Assembly (NCBI GenBank): GCA_963713965.1
Contig: OY970217.1
Span: 1,984,001 to 2,048,000, forward strand
Length of the DNA stretch: 64,000 nt
Source: CALAGB01 sp963713965
GTDB taxonomy: Bacteria; Chloroflexota; Chloroflexia; Thermomicrobiales; Thermomicrobiaceae
Direction: 5' to 3'
Part shown: positions 50,971 to 60,364 of the stretch, piece after piece
How the letters are laid out: every line of letters begins with the position of its first letter
Position numbering within the stretch: position 1 is the stretch's first letter
Translations under genes and position numbers: made by a program
The notes under the pieces: model-generated
The model's input: only the letters and a program-made list of their open reading frames with translations
What the model was told of the DNA's origin: nothing
Database searches by the model: none

Positions 50971-51579
50971 CTAGAGCGGCAGTCCCGCCTCGAGGTGCAC
51001 CAGCGCGTCGTCAAAGAGCTTGCCGATGTCGGCCGATGGGTCATCAGCGATGGAGAGCATGACGGCGAACGCGACCCCGATCACTGCACCGGCCAGATTA
51101 CGAACGGCCGGATCATCTGGTTTGCGACCGGTGCGATCAGCCAGGACCTCTGCTACCAACTGAACCGTACCGGTGAACTGCTCCAGCGCACGGGCACGCA
51201 GCTCCGGCACGGAGACCATCAGGGTCGTCCGCTGGAACTGCTCGGCGACATCCGCCTCTGACATTTGCTGCCAGACGGCGAGGAATGACTGGCGCAACGC
51301 CCGGATCGGGCTCACGTCGGCAGGCTGCTCGCGAATGGAGTCGACGATCAACGGATCGTAGTTGTCCCACAGCACGACGTCCTCTTTGGTGGGGAAGTAA
51401 CGGAAGAACGTGCTCGGGGAAACTTCGGCTGCGGCGGCGATCTGCTCGATCGTCGTTTCGGTGTAGCCCTGCTTCTGGAAGAGGCGCAGCGCGTGCCGCT
51501 GAATGGCGACACGCGTCTTGGCCTTCTTACGTTCGCGAAGACTGAGGGCTGGGAGCTGGGCTTTAGTCTGCGGTTTCAT
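50971..51579 (-). CDS. TetR-family transcriptional regulator
   Basis: This 202-residue regulator has a TetR N-terminal DNA-binding domain (IQRHALRLFQKQGYTETTIE, then IAAAAEVSPSTFFRYFPTKE) and a helical ligand domain. Its start overlaps the end of the DHA2 exporter gene by 17 nt on the same strand, so it very likely represses the exporter and is made with it. Confidence 0.93.
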   Translation of the reverse strand: MKPQTKAQLPALSLRERKKAKTRVAIQRHALRLFQKQGYTETTIEQIAAAAEVSPSTFFRYFPTKEDVVLWDNYDPLIVDSIREQPADVSPIRALRQSFLAVWQQMSEADVAEQFQRTTLMVSVPELRARALEQFTGTVQLVAEVLADRTGRKPDDPAVRNLAGAVIGVAFAVMLSIADDPSADIGKLFDDALVHLEAGLPL

Positions 51580-53113
51580 GTGCTGATTCTACTCGCGGGA
51601 CGATGGTTTCCTCAATTTCAGCCGTTCGACGTGGCAAGAAGGCCAGCGCCAGCACAATCCCGGCGACGGCGAAACCCGCTGATACTACGAGCGCGACGTC
51701 CATGCCGTGGATGAAGGCGTCACGGACCGATGCCAGCAGCGCGGCCGATTCTGTCTGCTGCGCCACGGCCACCCCGCCGAAGACGCTGGACCGAACGGTG
51801 TCAGCTGTCTGCGCCGGCAGGTTGCCGAGTTCGAGCCGCGCCAAATAGGCGGAGTTCAGCGCGCTCCCCAGGATGGCCGCGCCGAACGGCCCGCCCACCT
51901 TGTTCATGGCCTGCATGACGGCCGAGCCGACACCACTCCGCTCTGTCGGGATCTCGGCCAGCGCAGCCGAGGCGGAAGTCGCCATGGCGAAGCCCATGCC
52001 TACGCCGACGATTGTCATCCACATTGCCACGAAGAGTTCGGTCGAGCCGGAGCTGGTGAGCGATCCAATGAAGAGTCCGATGGCCAGCAGAACGAATCCA
52101 AGCGTGGCGGTTACCTTGATCCCCACGACAACAGCTAGCCGGTCGGCAAGCAGCGCGCCAACCATCAGGCCGCCGATGAGGGGCAGTAGCCGCAAGCCGG
52201 AGCCCATGGCGTCCGTCCCTAGCACCGCCTGAAAATATTGCGGCATGGTGAAGAGGACGCCGATCATGGCCAGCACCGCTACCGAGGAGAGGATGACACC
52301 CCATGTGAAGGCGGCCGAGCGGAAGAGCGCCAGATCGACCAGTGGCTGACCGCCAGAGCCGAGCGTCAGACGTCGTTCCCAGAGGAAGAAGCCGAATAGG
52401 ATGATCACACCCGCGATCATCGGCACAACCGCCGCGATGTCTCCCCAGCTGCGCTGACCGGCTTCGATCAGTCCGTAGGTGAGCGTTGCCAGTCCAACGA
52501 CCGATGAGACGATCCCGATTAGGTCGATGGCGGGGCGTTCCGGCGCGCGTGATTCGGGGATCATGATGAAGGCGGCGATGAAGCCGATCAATGCGACTGG
52601 GACGTTCATCAGGAAGACCCAGCCCCACCAGTAGTGGGTCAGGAGCCAACCACCCAGGATCGGTCCGATCGGGAGGGAGACGAAGTTGGCCGCCGCCCAC
52701 ACGCCGACCGCGCGTGGGCGCTCCGCCTCGGTGAAGAGGACGGTGAGGGCCGAGAGGGCCATGACGATGATCCCGGCGCCCGCCACGCCGAGTATGGTAC
52801 GTGCGGCGATGAACCAGGCGGGCGACGACGCGTAGGCGCAGGCGGCCGAACCGGCGCCGAAGAGGACCAACGAGCTCAGCATGACCTTCTTGCGGCCGTA
52901 ACGGTCACCGAGCATACCGGCCGGCAGCATGGCCGCGGCCAGGACGAGCAGGTAGCCGGAGGTGAACCATTGCAGATCCGACTCCGAAGCGTGCAGTGAG
53001 GTGGCTAAAGTCGGGAGCGCGACGCTGAGGATCGTGCCGTCCAGACCCACCGCGAGCACCGCCAGGGTAAGAGCGCCCAACGCCCACCACTTGTGATTTG
53101 CCGAATTCTTCAT
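51563..53113 (-). CDS. DHA2-family exporter (EmrB/QacA type)
   Basis: This 516-residue exporter has 14 predicted helices and DHA2 motifs: GLDGTILSVALPTLATSLHA, motif A GMLGDRYGRKKVMLSSLVLF, motif C LPIGPILGGWLLTHYWWGWV. It is co-transcribed with a TetR regulator, which suggests a drug or metabolite induces it. On the minus strand a TTGACA lies about 65-70 bp before the start and may be its -35 box; the -10 is unclear. ATG 53113 has GAAAGGCAG upstream. Confidence 0.92.
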   Translation of the reverse strand: MKNSANHKWWALGALTLAVLAVGLDGTILSVALPTLATSLHASESDLQWFTSGYLLVLAAAMLPAGMLGDRYGRKKVMLSSLVLFGAGSAACAYASSPAWFIAARTILGVAGAGIIVMALSALTVLFTEAERPRAVGVWAAANFVSLPIGPILGGWLLTHYWWGWVFLMNVPVALIGFIAAFIMIPESRAPERPAIDLIGIVSSVVGLATLTYGLIEAGQRSWGDIAAVVPMIAGVIILFGFFLWERRLTLGSGGQPLVDLALFRSAAFTWGVILSSVAVLAMIGVLFTMPQYFQAVLGTDAMGSGLRLLPLIGGLMVGALLADRLAVVVGIKVTATLGFVLLAIGLFIGSLTSSGSTELFVAMWMTIVGVGMGFAMATSASAALAEIPTERSGVGSAVMQAMNKVGGPFGAAILGSALNSAYLARLELGNLPAQTADTVRSSVFGGVAVAQQTESAALLASVRDAFIHGMDVALVVSAGFAVAGIVLALAFLPRRTAEIEETIVPRVESAHETAD

Positions 53114-53196
53114 AGCGGTTACTGCCTTTCGTAAGCATCTACCGCATGACAGACTCTATCAAAAGATGGTGAATGTCAAGACCGATATAACGAAGA

Positions 53197-53217
53197 CCTG
53201 GCTGAGTCACAGCCAGG
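53197..53217 (-). terminator. Terminator-like hairpin after the monooxygenase gene
   Basis: CCTGGCTG and CAGCCAGG form a perfect 8-bp stem with a 5-nt loop, 34 bp past the stop of the flavin monooxygenase. On the minus strand TCTTCGTTATAT follows, a modest T-rich tail. Confidence 0.6.
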
Positions 53218-53250
53218 CGAGAATTGGTGTTGCAGGTGGACGCGTGATTG

Positions 53251-54978
53251 TTAGAAAGAAGCGAATCCCGGTCGTAATCGAGTGAGGTAGTCAGAGAGCT
53301 TTTCCGGCACGATAGGCTCGCAGCGATAGGCGATGTAGCCATCGGGCCGGATCAGATATAGGCATTCACCCCGCGCTCCATAGCGATGATGGAGAGCGCC
53401 ATCTACATCCTGGATGACCGTTCCCGTCCAGGATGGCTGACGTGGGCGCTCGGAGCCCGGAGTCACCAAGATCGGCTGAATCAGGTCTGACTGCGTCGAT
53501 GCGAGATGATCCAGGAGCGGTTGGATACGAGGCGAATCATCGTCCGCGCCGGATGTCTCGTGAGTGCCTTCGAACAGGAGCAGCGCGTAACGGCTGTCCC
53601 GCAGGTGATCATACAGTTGTTTCGTATTGCGGTTCTCATGCAACAACAACCGCTGTGCGACGTCCGGCGCACGATCGCCCGCCTTTGGGCCGCGATCGAA
53701 GGCGTAGCAGTCGGCCAAACTGGGATGTTTGGCGTTGCCGCTCAAAAAGATGGACCCAACGTGATCTTCGTGGACCAGCGGGCTGTGACGGTAATGGTAC
53801 GAGAGCTCACCGAGCACGCGCGCCAGCATGCGGCGTGCGATTCGCGAGTGATTCAGCTCTCGCAGGGCGTGATCACGCAATGCCAGCATGAGTCGATTGC
53901 GTTGATCGAGCTCGGACTGCAACTCAGTTGTCAGTTTCAGAACGTCCCGGCCGACGGGGTGGCGTTCCGCGTGATAGCTGTCGAGCAGAGCATCTGGCGC
54001 GTCACCCCGGCACGCGTGCGCCAGCTTCCAGCCCAGGTTCAGTGCGTCTTGCATGCCGGTGTTCATTCCCTGTCCGCCCGCCGGGCTATGGATGTGCGCG
54101 GCGTCACCGGCCAGGAACACCCGTCCCACACGATATGCGGATACCTGGCGGTGATTGATCCGGAAGTAGGTGGCCCATTCCGGCTCAGAGAGCTTCGCCG
54201 GGACCGGCGAGCGAGCGTCCATGATCGCCTGCATCTCACTCAGTGTCGGAGCGTCTTCCACTCCGTTCGTCCATTGGCTGGGATCGAGCTCGAACATGAT
54301 CGACCAGAGTCCATGCGGCAACGGCGTGATGATTACCGTGCCGCTGGGAGCGTGAAACTCGAGCAACCGGTCTGCCGGAAGATCCCACTCAATCGGGAGA
54401 TACGCCACCGCGAAGTGGTCGGTCGTCATCGTCGCGCCGTCAAAAGAAAGACCAAGCGTCTTTCGGGTGAGCGAGTGAGCGCCGTCACAGCCGACGAGAT
54501 AGCGAACCTGGACGGTCTCTTCCGAGCCGTCGGGCAGTTGCAGCGTTGCCAAGACTCTCTCGCCATCGTCCGAAAACGCCGTCATGCTCGTCTCTCGCTC
54601 GATCCGCACGCCAAGCCGCTCGGCGTGGTCAGTCAGGAGCGCTTCGGTGCGGAACTGCTCCAGACCGAGGACGAAGGGGTAGGGTGAATCGATGTCGTCA
54701 CTGGCAAGCTGGAAGATCTGGCGCTGACGCGAGTAAATCGAAAGGCCGGAGAGCTTCACGCCTGCGGCGAGAAACGACTCGATCGCACCGGCGCGGTCCA
54801 GCATTTCGAGCGTCCGTGGCATAATCGCCGTCGCCTTACTGATGGCCGGATGCTCGGCGAGCGTGTCGATCAGGCGGACCGACGCTCCGTGCCGGGCGAT
54901 CTCGCTCGCAAGCATCAGCCCGGTCGGGCCGGCCCCGACGACAAGGACGTCTGTGTGCCCACGTTCATGTCTCATCAA
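53251..54978 (-). CDS. FAD-dependent monooxygenase (aromatic hydroxylase type)
   Basis: This 575-residue protein belongs to the PheA/TfdB/UbiH-like flavin hydroxylases. The FAD motif LVVGAGPTGLMLASEIARHG is at the start, the middle has YLVGCDGAHSLTRKTLGLSF, and GRVFLAGDAAHIHSPAGGQG binds the FAD ribityl chain. The C-terminal part is a thioredoxin-like domain as in phenol hydroxylases and rifampicin monooxygenase. The substrate is an unknown aromatic compound, possibly an antibiotic. The first two codons are both ATG. Confidence 0.92.
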   Translation of the reverse strand: MMRHERGHTDVLVVGAGPTGLMLASEIARHGASVRLIDTLAEHPAISKATAIMPRTLEMLDRAGAIESFLAAGVKLSGLSIYSRQRQIFQLASDDIDSPYPFVLGLEQFRTEALLTDHAERLGVRIERETSMTAFSDDGERVLATLQLPDGSEETVQVRYLVGCDGAHSLTRKTLGLSFDGATMTTDHFAVAYLPIEWDLPADRLLEFHAPSGTVIITPLPHGLWSIMFELDPSQWTNGVEDAPTLSEMQAIMDARSPVPAKLSEPEWATYFRINHRQVSAYRVGRVFLAGDAAHIHSPAGGQGMNTGMQDALNLGWKLAHACRGDAPDALLDSYHAERHPVGRDVLKLTTELQSELDQRNRLMLALRDHALRELNHSRIARRMLARVLGELSYHYRHSPLVHEDHVGSIFLSGNAKHPSLADCYAFDRGPKAGDRAPDVAQRLLLHENRNTKQLYDHLRDSRYALLLFEGTHETSGADDDSPRIQPLLDHLASTQSDLIQPILVTPGSERPRQPSWTGTVIQDVDGALHHRYGARGECLYLIRPDGYIAYRCEPIVPEKLSDYLTRLRPGFASF

Positions 54979-55059
54979 GCTCTATCCTTTTCCCTTCAGA
55001 TAGAGTCTGGCCCCGGTCCCTCGAGGACTAGCGTCGAAGACTTCCGACCAGATTGATCC

Positions 55060-56493
55060 CTAGCTCAGCCAAGGGCCGCAGGAACAGCGCGTCCCGACGT
55101 TGTCCGTAACGAGATTGTTGCTGCACCAGACCTCGTACGCGCCGTCCCCGGAACACTGACAGACGCCGTTGTTCAGATACGAGCCTTTAACCAGGTCACC
55201 CGGCTGGCAGCAGTTCCCGGCCATGCCTCCGAGGCCATCTGGTGACGATCCTGGAGCGACGCACCATGCGCCCGTCTGGCTATTGACTGTCACCTGTGGA
55301 CAGCAGCCGTCCTGGCAGCAGGCCCAATCGGTGCTGTTGTCGCAGCAGTCGCCATTGGAGCAGGGAAGCCCGGGACAGGTGCCGCACGTGTCCTGGCAGA
55401 CGCCACTGCAACAGACCTGGTCCGTTCCGCACGCCGTTTGATCTTCCACCTGGACACAGTCACCCGAGGTTGGGTCGCACGTCTGGCATTCGCCGCAGGT
55501 GACGTTGGTGCAGAGGTCGACGCATTGGCAGGAATCTGGGTCGAGGAGCTGACCAGTCGGGCATTCGGTCGGCGGACATAGGCATTGGCAGCTTTGATCG
55601 TTGAAGACCTTGGGGGATGGGCACTGATTGCTTACACACTGATGGTCACAGCATTCCAGGTTCTCGCCGCAGGCTGCGCCGTTGATCTGGTCTTCGCAGA
55701 TATTGCACTGGCAGGTGGTCGGGTCTGGCGCTTCTCCGTTGGCGCACGCAGCGACGCAGGTGCCTTGGCAGCAATAGCCGTTCCCCTCACAGCGGTTCAC
55801 ATCGGTGCGTGGAACGCACTGTTTGGTCCCCTCATCCCATTCGGCGCACTCGCCACAGCCACACTGTCCGTTGGTGCACGGCTGATCGCCGCATTTGTGC
55901 CGACACTTTCCGCAGTTTTTCGGGTCGACCTGCAGATCGGTGCAAACGAGTGACGTTTGCGGATTGAAACGATTCCATCCTGAAAGGTCGATGTCCAGGC
56001 AGCAGGTGTTTCCTACCGGGCAACAGCCGTTATCACAGCAGGTGCTCCCAGCGGGGCAGCAGATGCCGCCAGTGTCGGAGAATCCGGGACCGGAACAATA
56101 GACCTGTCCGGCTTCACAGCAATCGGGGCCGGCGCAGCAGCGATTGTCGACGCACCGGCTGCCGGGCGGACAGTTGGAATATTGGATGCGACATTGTTCG
56201 AGCTCACGTCCATAAGCTAGGAGTGCTACGGCGCCGCACATTGCTGGACCGAAAGGACCGTCGCATGTGCCATTCAGTCTCTTCGCGGCATTGTACTTTT
56301 CGTCCGCAGCCGCTACACACGCCTGGTACTCTGCGGTAGAGCAGCTCGAGTCCGCGACCGCCGCGCGACGTGTGGCTCCGCCGAGGAGCGCGGCGCCCAA
56401 TGCCCCGACCAATCCCTTGAGAACCTGTCGTCTCGACGTCGCCGTTCCCAGCGTCCGCGTTAGATCGTCAAAGCGCCAGCCCTGCATCTTCAC
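55060..56493 (-). CDS. Exported cysteine-rich protein (74 Cys) with Tat signal
   Basis: This 477-residue protein has a Tat-type signal (TSRRQVLKGLVGALGAALLGG, cut near ADSS) and a mature part with 74 cysteines by my count, about 16 percent. Repeated CC pairs (RCCAGPDCC, ICCPAGSTCCDNGCCPVGNTCC, ECCDHQC, VCCSGVC, CCQDGCCPQ) recall granulin, keratin-like and disulfide-knot proteins. Two DxxxCQC motifs recur. A Tat signal means it may fold before export, but so many cysteines would need oxidation outside. The role is unknown; adhesion, metal binding or a wall coat are possible. Confidence 0.85.
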   Translation of the reverse strand: MKMQGWRFDDLTRTLGTATSRRQVLKGLVGALGAALLGGATRRAAVADSSCSTAEYQACVAAADEKYNAAKRLNGTCDGPFGPAMCGAVALLAYGRELEQCRIQYSNCPPGSRCVDNRCCAGPDCCEAGQVYCSGPGFSDTGGICCPAGSTCCDNGCCPVGNTCCLDIDLSGWNRFNPQTSLVCTDLQVDPKNCGKCRHKCGDQPCTNGQCGCGECAEWDEGTKQCVPRTDVNRCEGNGYCCQGTCVAACANGEAPDPTTCQCNICEDQINGAACGENLECCDHQCVSNQCPSPKVFNDQSCQCLCPPTECPTGQLLDPDSCQCVDLCTNVTCGECQTCDPTSGDCVQVEDQTACGTDQVCCSGVCQDTCGTCPGLPCSNGDCCDNSTDWACCQDGCCPQVTVNSQTGAWCVAPGSSPDGLGGMAGNCCQPGDLVKGSYLNNGVCQCSGDGAYEVWCSNNLVTDNVGTRCSCGPWLS

Positions 56494-56791
56494 CCCTTTC
56501 AGCGGTCTGAGTGGCTTTAGCTCAGGCCGATCTCTGTGAGTATCAGAGCGGGACGCTCGATCGCGTGATGCCGTAGACGTCGTCGACGCCGTGGCGGCTG
56601 TCCGTAACGAGGCGGTAGGTCACGCAGAAACCAAGCGATGGTCCATCGACGAGTTCTTCGCCTTGGGCCGTCGGCTCCTGGGCTCAATCCATGACCGCAT
56701 CGTAGCGGACGAGACTTACCAATCACTTACCACGGCCAAAACGTGGCATTCATGCTGTTCGTAGATTGCGGTTAGGGAGTCGCTTGTCGCC
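56494..56791. other. Intergenic region
   Basis: About 298 bp without a supported gene. It should hold the promoter of the cysteine-rich gene (minus strand); no clear -35/-10 pair or hairpin stands out. Confidence 0.35.
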
Positions 56792-57643
56792 TCACGCTTC
56801 GCCCCAGACATAGCAGGTGCCTTTGGTGCCGGGTTGCGTCGCGGCGATCAGTTGCCTTTCTGCTGCGAGCCGCTCCAGCCGGGCGCGCAACTCCGGCTCC
56901 GGCAGACCGAGGTGTTTGGCCAGGGTGGTCGGGACGACGTAGACAGCGGGTGGCAAGTACGCGTCGAGCAGTTCGTCCAGCGCGGCCTCCCGCGTGAGCT
57001 TCTCGGCCGTCGCTCGAGCCTCCGGATAGCGCGCGCTGACCAGCGCGTGGCTCATGTCGGTCGAGTCAGTGGAAAAGACCTTGGCCACCATCAGTCGGCG
57101 GTCGAGCTCGTCGAGCGCCTTGAGGTAGGCGGCGCGCTGCTCTTTGCCGGTCGGGAAACCCGCTTCCTGGCGCAATTCTCCGGTAGAGAGGGCGCCGTCG
57201 GTTGCTTCCAACGCCTCGGCGATGCGCAGCGCGTTATTCGAGAGCTCACCGGAGCGATAGAGCTCTCCCGCCGAGCGCATCTCGCCGCGCAGTCGCAGCA
57301 CAGCGGGTAGCAGGCTCCAGCGGACCCAGGTGGGCCGGTTGCGCACGATGGTGCCGTAGAAGGCGACCTCTTGACCGCCGAGCGTCCAGCGCCAGGTGTA
57401 GACATGACCGGAGGGGGAATCATGGCCGGAATCGACGGCCGCCTCGGGATCTCCCATGAAGGCGTGGTAGAGGTTGGGGAACTCAGGCGAGGTCGGGAAG
57501 AGCGTTACCAGGCCGAGTTCCTCGATGAATTCTGGTGCATCGTTTGCCCCGGCAAGCTTGTTTGCTGGAGTCTGATGCCAGCCGGTCAGCCTACACCGCG
57601 CAAAGCTCTCGTCGATCTCGATCAGCGCTCGCTCGGTCGTCAT
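56792..57643 (-). CDS. Uncharacterised winged-helix-like protein (possibly AlkZ-related)
   Basis: This 283-residue protein has an N-terminal domain with aromatic residues (PNLYHAFMGDP, YTWRWTLGGQEVAFYGTIVR) and a C-terminal helical part that looks like winged helices (ELRQEAGFPTGKEQRAAYLK, then LAKHLGLPEPELRARLERL). The layout recalls AlkZ/YcaQ-type DNA glycosylase relatives, but I could not confirm catalytic residues, so treat it as unknown. It lies 3 bp after the 57647 gene on the same strand, so they share a message. Confidence 0.6.
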   Translation of the reverse strand: MTTERALIEIDESFARCRLTGWHQTPANKLAGANDAPEFIEELGLVTLFPTSPEFPNLYHAFMGDPEAAVDSGHDSPSGHVYTWRWTLGGQEVAFYGTIVRNRPTWVRWSLLPAVLRLRGEMRSAGELYRSGELSNNALRIAEALEATDGALSTGELRQEAGFPTGKEQRAAYLKALDELDRRLMVAKVFSTDSTDMSHALVSARYPEARATAEKLTREAALDELLDAYLPPAVYVVPTTLAKHLGLPEPELRARLERLAAERQLIAATQPGTKGTCYVWGEA

Positions 57644-57646
57644 TTG

Positions 57647-58555
57647 TCATCCAATCCGGCCATAAGCCCGTAGCGTCTGCAGTACGTGAATCGTATAGGC
57701 GCCGCACGATTCGATGGTGGTGGCCTCGTTCCACTGCCCCCAGTTGAACATCCAGCCACCGTCTGCGCATTGCTCCCGCTCGAGGTCGTGTAGATTCTGC
57801 TCGATCTCGGCGTCGGTGAACCAGCGGCGCGCCAGGCTCGAAGGGTGCCGCGCGTAATCCACAGGGTAGTGAAACTCGCCCGGCGCGTAGCCAGACGGCG
57901 ACATGTCGTCGGTAGCGCTCGCCCGATCCACGATCACCAGATTTTGCTCGCGAACCAGTTTGCCCACGCGTTCGGCCTCGCGCTCCGCTCGCTCGCGCTC
58001 CGGCGCATGGTCCAGGAACGTGAGGGCGAACTTCACTTCGTAGGGGTGTGTCGTCTCGATGGCGCCGATCGCTTCCCAACAGAACGCGCTGGCCGGTTCA
58101 AGCCAGGAATGTTGGACGCCATGCTTGTGCAGGAGTCCAGCGATTCCGCCGGTGGGTAGCAGCGATCCCGGCGGCGTGCCTTCTGGAGAAGACATCCAGG
58201 GGGCATGGGGCACGTCATGGCCGGTCGGGACGAGCGCGGGCACTCCGCCGTCGGGGGCGGTGACCGTCGTCAGGTAGTCCGACGCGGTTCCCAGCATCGG
58301 GTCGTTGAACGCGCCGATCTCGTCCAGGATGAGCAGTGCGGCGTAAGCCTGGAGCGGCTGGCTCTCTGGACCGCGAATATCCGGCTCCAGCCCATGCCCA
58401 AAGCCACCGTCGTCATTGCGATAGGCCCGCAGTGCATCGATCACGTGATCGGCGGAGCCGTCATCGAACAGAATCTCGAAGCGTCGTCGATCGACGACGC
58501 GCGCGGCACGCCACATGAACGCTCTCGCGTTTTCCAGCTGAATTTGGTGCAGCAC
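57647..58555 (-). CDS. Prenyltransferase/terpene-cyclase-like toroid protein
   Basis: This 302-residue protein is built of helical hairpins as in the alpha-alpha toroid of squalene cyclases and prenyltransferases. Repeats show Asp-Gly-Gly-Phe patterns (RNDDGGFGHGLEPDIRG, APDGGVPALVP, CADGGWMFNWGQW). No clear DxDD cyclase motif is seen, so catalysis is unproven. ATG 58555 starts the frame. It is divergent from the WYL regulator at 58659, which may control it. Confidence 0.75.
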   Translation of the reverse strand: MLHQIQLENARAFMWRAARVVDRRRFEILFDDGSADHVIDALRAYRNDDGGFGHGLEPDIRGPESQPLQAYAALLILDEIGAFNDPMLGTASDYLTTVTAPDGGVPALVPTGHDVPHAPWMSSPEGTPPGSLLPTGGIAGLLHKHGVQHSWLEPASAFCWEAIGAIETTHPYEVKFALTFLDHAPERERAEREAERVGKLVREQNLVIVDRASATDDMSPSGYAPGEFHYPVDYARHPSSLARRWFTDAEIEQNLHDLEREQCADGGWMFNWGQWNEATTIESCGAYTIHVLQTLRAYGRIG

Positions 58556-58658
58556 TCACGATCTCCAATGGTGAATATCCCAGACATCGTTCGGTCATGT
58601 TCCCACCGTAACGTAAGATGATGACAGAAAACGACACTAATGTATGAGATAAAGAGTC

Positions 58659-59597
58659 ATGTCACGAGCTGCCCGTCTGCTTGAGCTGATGATTCGCCTG
58701 GAGGCCAGGCCGCGCTTCGCGGTAGAAGAGCTTGCCGTGGAGTTTGGTGTCTCGCGGCGGACCATGCTGCGTGATCTGCAGGCGCTCTCGAAGATGGGCG
58801 TGCCGCTGGCATCCAGTCCCGGTCCGGGTGGCGGCTACTGGTTGATCCGGGACCGACGCGTGCTGCCGCTGCGTCTGACAGTGGATGAAGCGCTGGGGAT
58901 GCTCCTCTCCTACGAGAACCTGCTCAAGTACGCCGAATCTCCCTTTGCCGACGAAAACCTCTCAGCCATCACCAAGCTGCGGGCCGCGCTGCCGGGACAG
59001 ACGATCCAGGAGCTCGATCGCATCCGGCGCCACGTGGCCATCATCAGCCAGCCACCCGACTACCGCGCGCCGCTCTTGACCGAGCTGTTGCGCGCTTCAC
59101 TGGATGAAGTTCATCTGCGCATCGAATATGACGGACGCTCGGGTCGCTCGACGCGGGTGATCTACCCCTTCGGCCTCTTTGCGCGGCATGGGTTCTGGTA
59201 TTGCGCCTGCCACGATGACCGTCGGGATCGCAAGCTGACCCTGCGGGCCGATCGCGTGCTCAGCGTCGAGCGAGTGGAGGGTCGGGAGCCTCTGGAGCCG
59301 GTCGACCTGGATCATTGGTTCGATACGGTCGAGCGGGATGATGGGAGCGGGTTACCGCTGAAGATTCTGGTGACGGCCCCCGGGATGAAGAATTTCGACC
59401 TGCGCAAGCTCTTTCCGGAGGTACGTGAGGCGCTTGAGGGCGGCGTGATCGAGGGGACGCTGCCACGCTCCGAGGTCGGCTGGTTCGCGTCGCAGCTTCT
59501 GCCGGTCGGCCTTGACGCCACCGTGGAATCGCCGCCGGAATTGATCGACGCCATGTGGGCACAGGCGCGGGCGATCCTGGATCGGTACGGCGGTTGA
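58659..59597 (+). CDS. WYL-domain transcriptional regulator
   Basis: This 312-residue regulator has an N-terminal HTH_11 domain (FAVEELAVEFGVSRRTMLRD), a WYL ligand domain (STRVIYPFGLFARHGFWYCA, with WYC in place of WYL, and LRADRVLSVERVEG) and a C-terminal WCX-type extension. Such proteins sense nucleotides or other small ligands, often in stress or phage defence. It is divergent from the toroid-protein operon. ATG 58659 has a weak ribosome site. Confidence 0.9.
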   Translation: MSRAARLLELMIRLEARPRFAVEELAVEFGVSRRTMLRDLQALSKMGVPLASSPGPGGGYWLIRDRRVLPLRLTVDEALGMLLSYENLLKYAESPFADENLSAITKLRAALPGQTIQELDRIRRHVAIISQPPDYRAPLLTELLRASLDEVHLRIEYDGRSGRSTRVIYPFGLFARHGFWYCACHDDRRDRKLTLRADRVLSVERVEGREPLEPVDLDHWFDTVERDDGSGLPLKILVTAPGMKNFDLRKLFPEVREALEGGVIEGTLPRSEVGWFASQLLPVGLDATVESPPELIDAMWAQARAILDRYGG

Positions 59598-59611
59598 TTG
59601 GGCGGTCGCAG

Positions 59612-59630
59612 GGGCGGACGCAATCCGCCC
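59612..59630. terminator. Hairpin between convergent genes
   Basis: GGGCGGA, a 5-nt loop, and TCCGCCC form a perfect 7-bp stem 14 bp after the WYL stop and 14 bp before the PaiB stop. It could end transcription from both sides, but no T tract is present. Confidence 0.5.
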
Positions 59631-59644
59631 ACACGGGCTGTTCG

Positions 59645-60289
59645 TCAGGTCGTGCGTTTCACGATGCCGGCAATGAGATCGGCCATTGCCACGGCCTCGG
59701 GCTCTCCGGTGGCGCGCAGGCCCTTGGCCGCGCCTTCATGGTCGATGGGGAGGCGATTCTGGCTCACCTTCCATTTGCCAACGAGCCGGCTTATCGGGAT
59801 CTCGATCCCCACGATCTCGCCGAGCATCTGCCGCAGAAAGTCCTGCGGCGCGTCGCCCATCTTCCAGGGTCGCGGCTGCGCCGCCTCCATGCGCTTGGTG
59901 AGGCGGCCCACGAAGCCGCGCAGCCATTTCTCATCGTCGTGAATCACGAGAGGGCCGTAGGCGTGGACCACCGCGTAGTTGTAGGTCGGCACGTGGCGGT
60001 GCGTCTCCGCCTTGGTCGGGTACCAGTTCGGGGAGACGTAGGCGCTCGGACCCTGGAAGATCACCAGCGCCTCGTGCTCGGTGGTAGTGTCTTGCCAGAC
60101 GCGATTCGCCCTGGCGACGTGCCCAAGCAACGCCCCGTGCTCGCCCGTGTCGGCGGTCAGCAGGAATGGGAGGTGGTTGGCGTTCAATCCGTCCGCGCTG
60201 AAGGTCACCAGCGTGCCGAGGGGAAACGCCGCAATGAGATCGTGCAGCATCGCAGTGTCGTTCTCGGCGAACTGTTCGGGGAGATACAT
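59645..60289 (-). CDS. PaiB-family FMN-binding protein
   Basis: This 214-residue protein matches the PaiB / FMN-binding negative regulator family: MYLPEQFAENDTAMLHDLIA, then LGTLVTFSADGLNANHLPFL, SAYVSPNWYPTKAETHRHVP and VGKWKVSQNR. PaiB represses sporulation and protease genes in Bacillus; elsewhere its role is mostly unknown. The fold is a split beta-barrel that binds FMN. Confidence 0.92.
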   Translation of the reverse strand: MYLPEQFAENDTAMLHDLIAAFPLGTLVTFSADGLNANHLPFLLTADTGEHGALLGHVARANRVWQDTTTEHEALVIFQGPSAYVSPNWYPTKAETHRHVPTYNYAVVHAYGPLVIHDDEKWLRGFVGRLTKRMEAAQPRPWKMGDAPQDFLRQMLGEIVGIEIPISRLVGKWKVSQNRLPIDHEGAAKGLRATGEPEAVAMADLIAGIVKRTT

Positions 60290-60364
60290 CCATGACTCCT
60301 GCTCACGTGAGGTAGGCGCTCGAATCTACGGTCGAAACCACAGCGTTCCCGATGCTCGGCGCAG

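Noticed and set aside
53506..54687. A 393-codon open frame antisense to the flavin monooxygenase
   Set aside because: No motif, no ribosome site; the opposite strand is a clear FAD enzyme.
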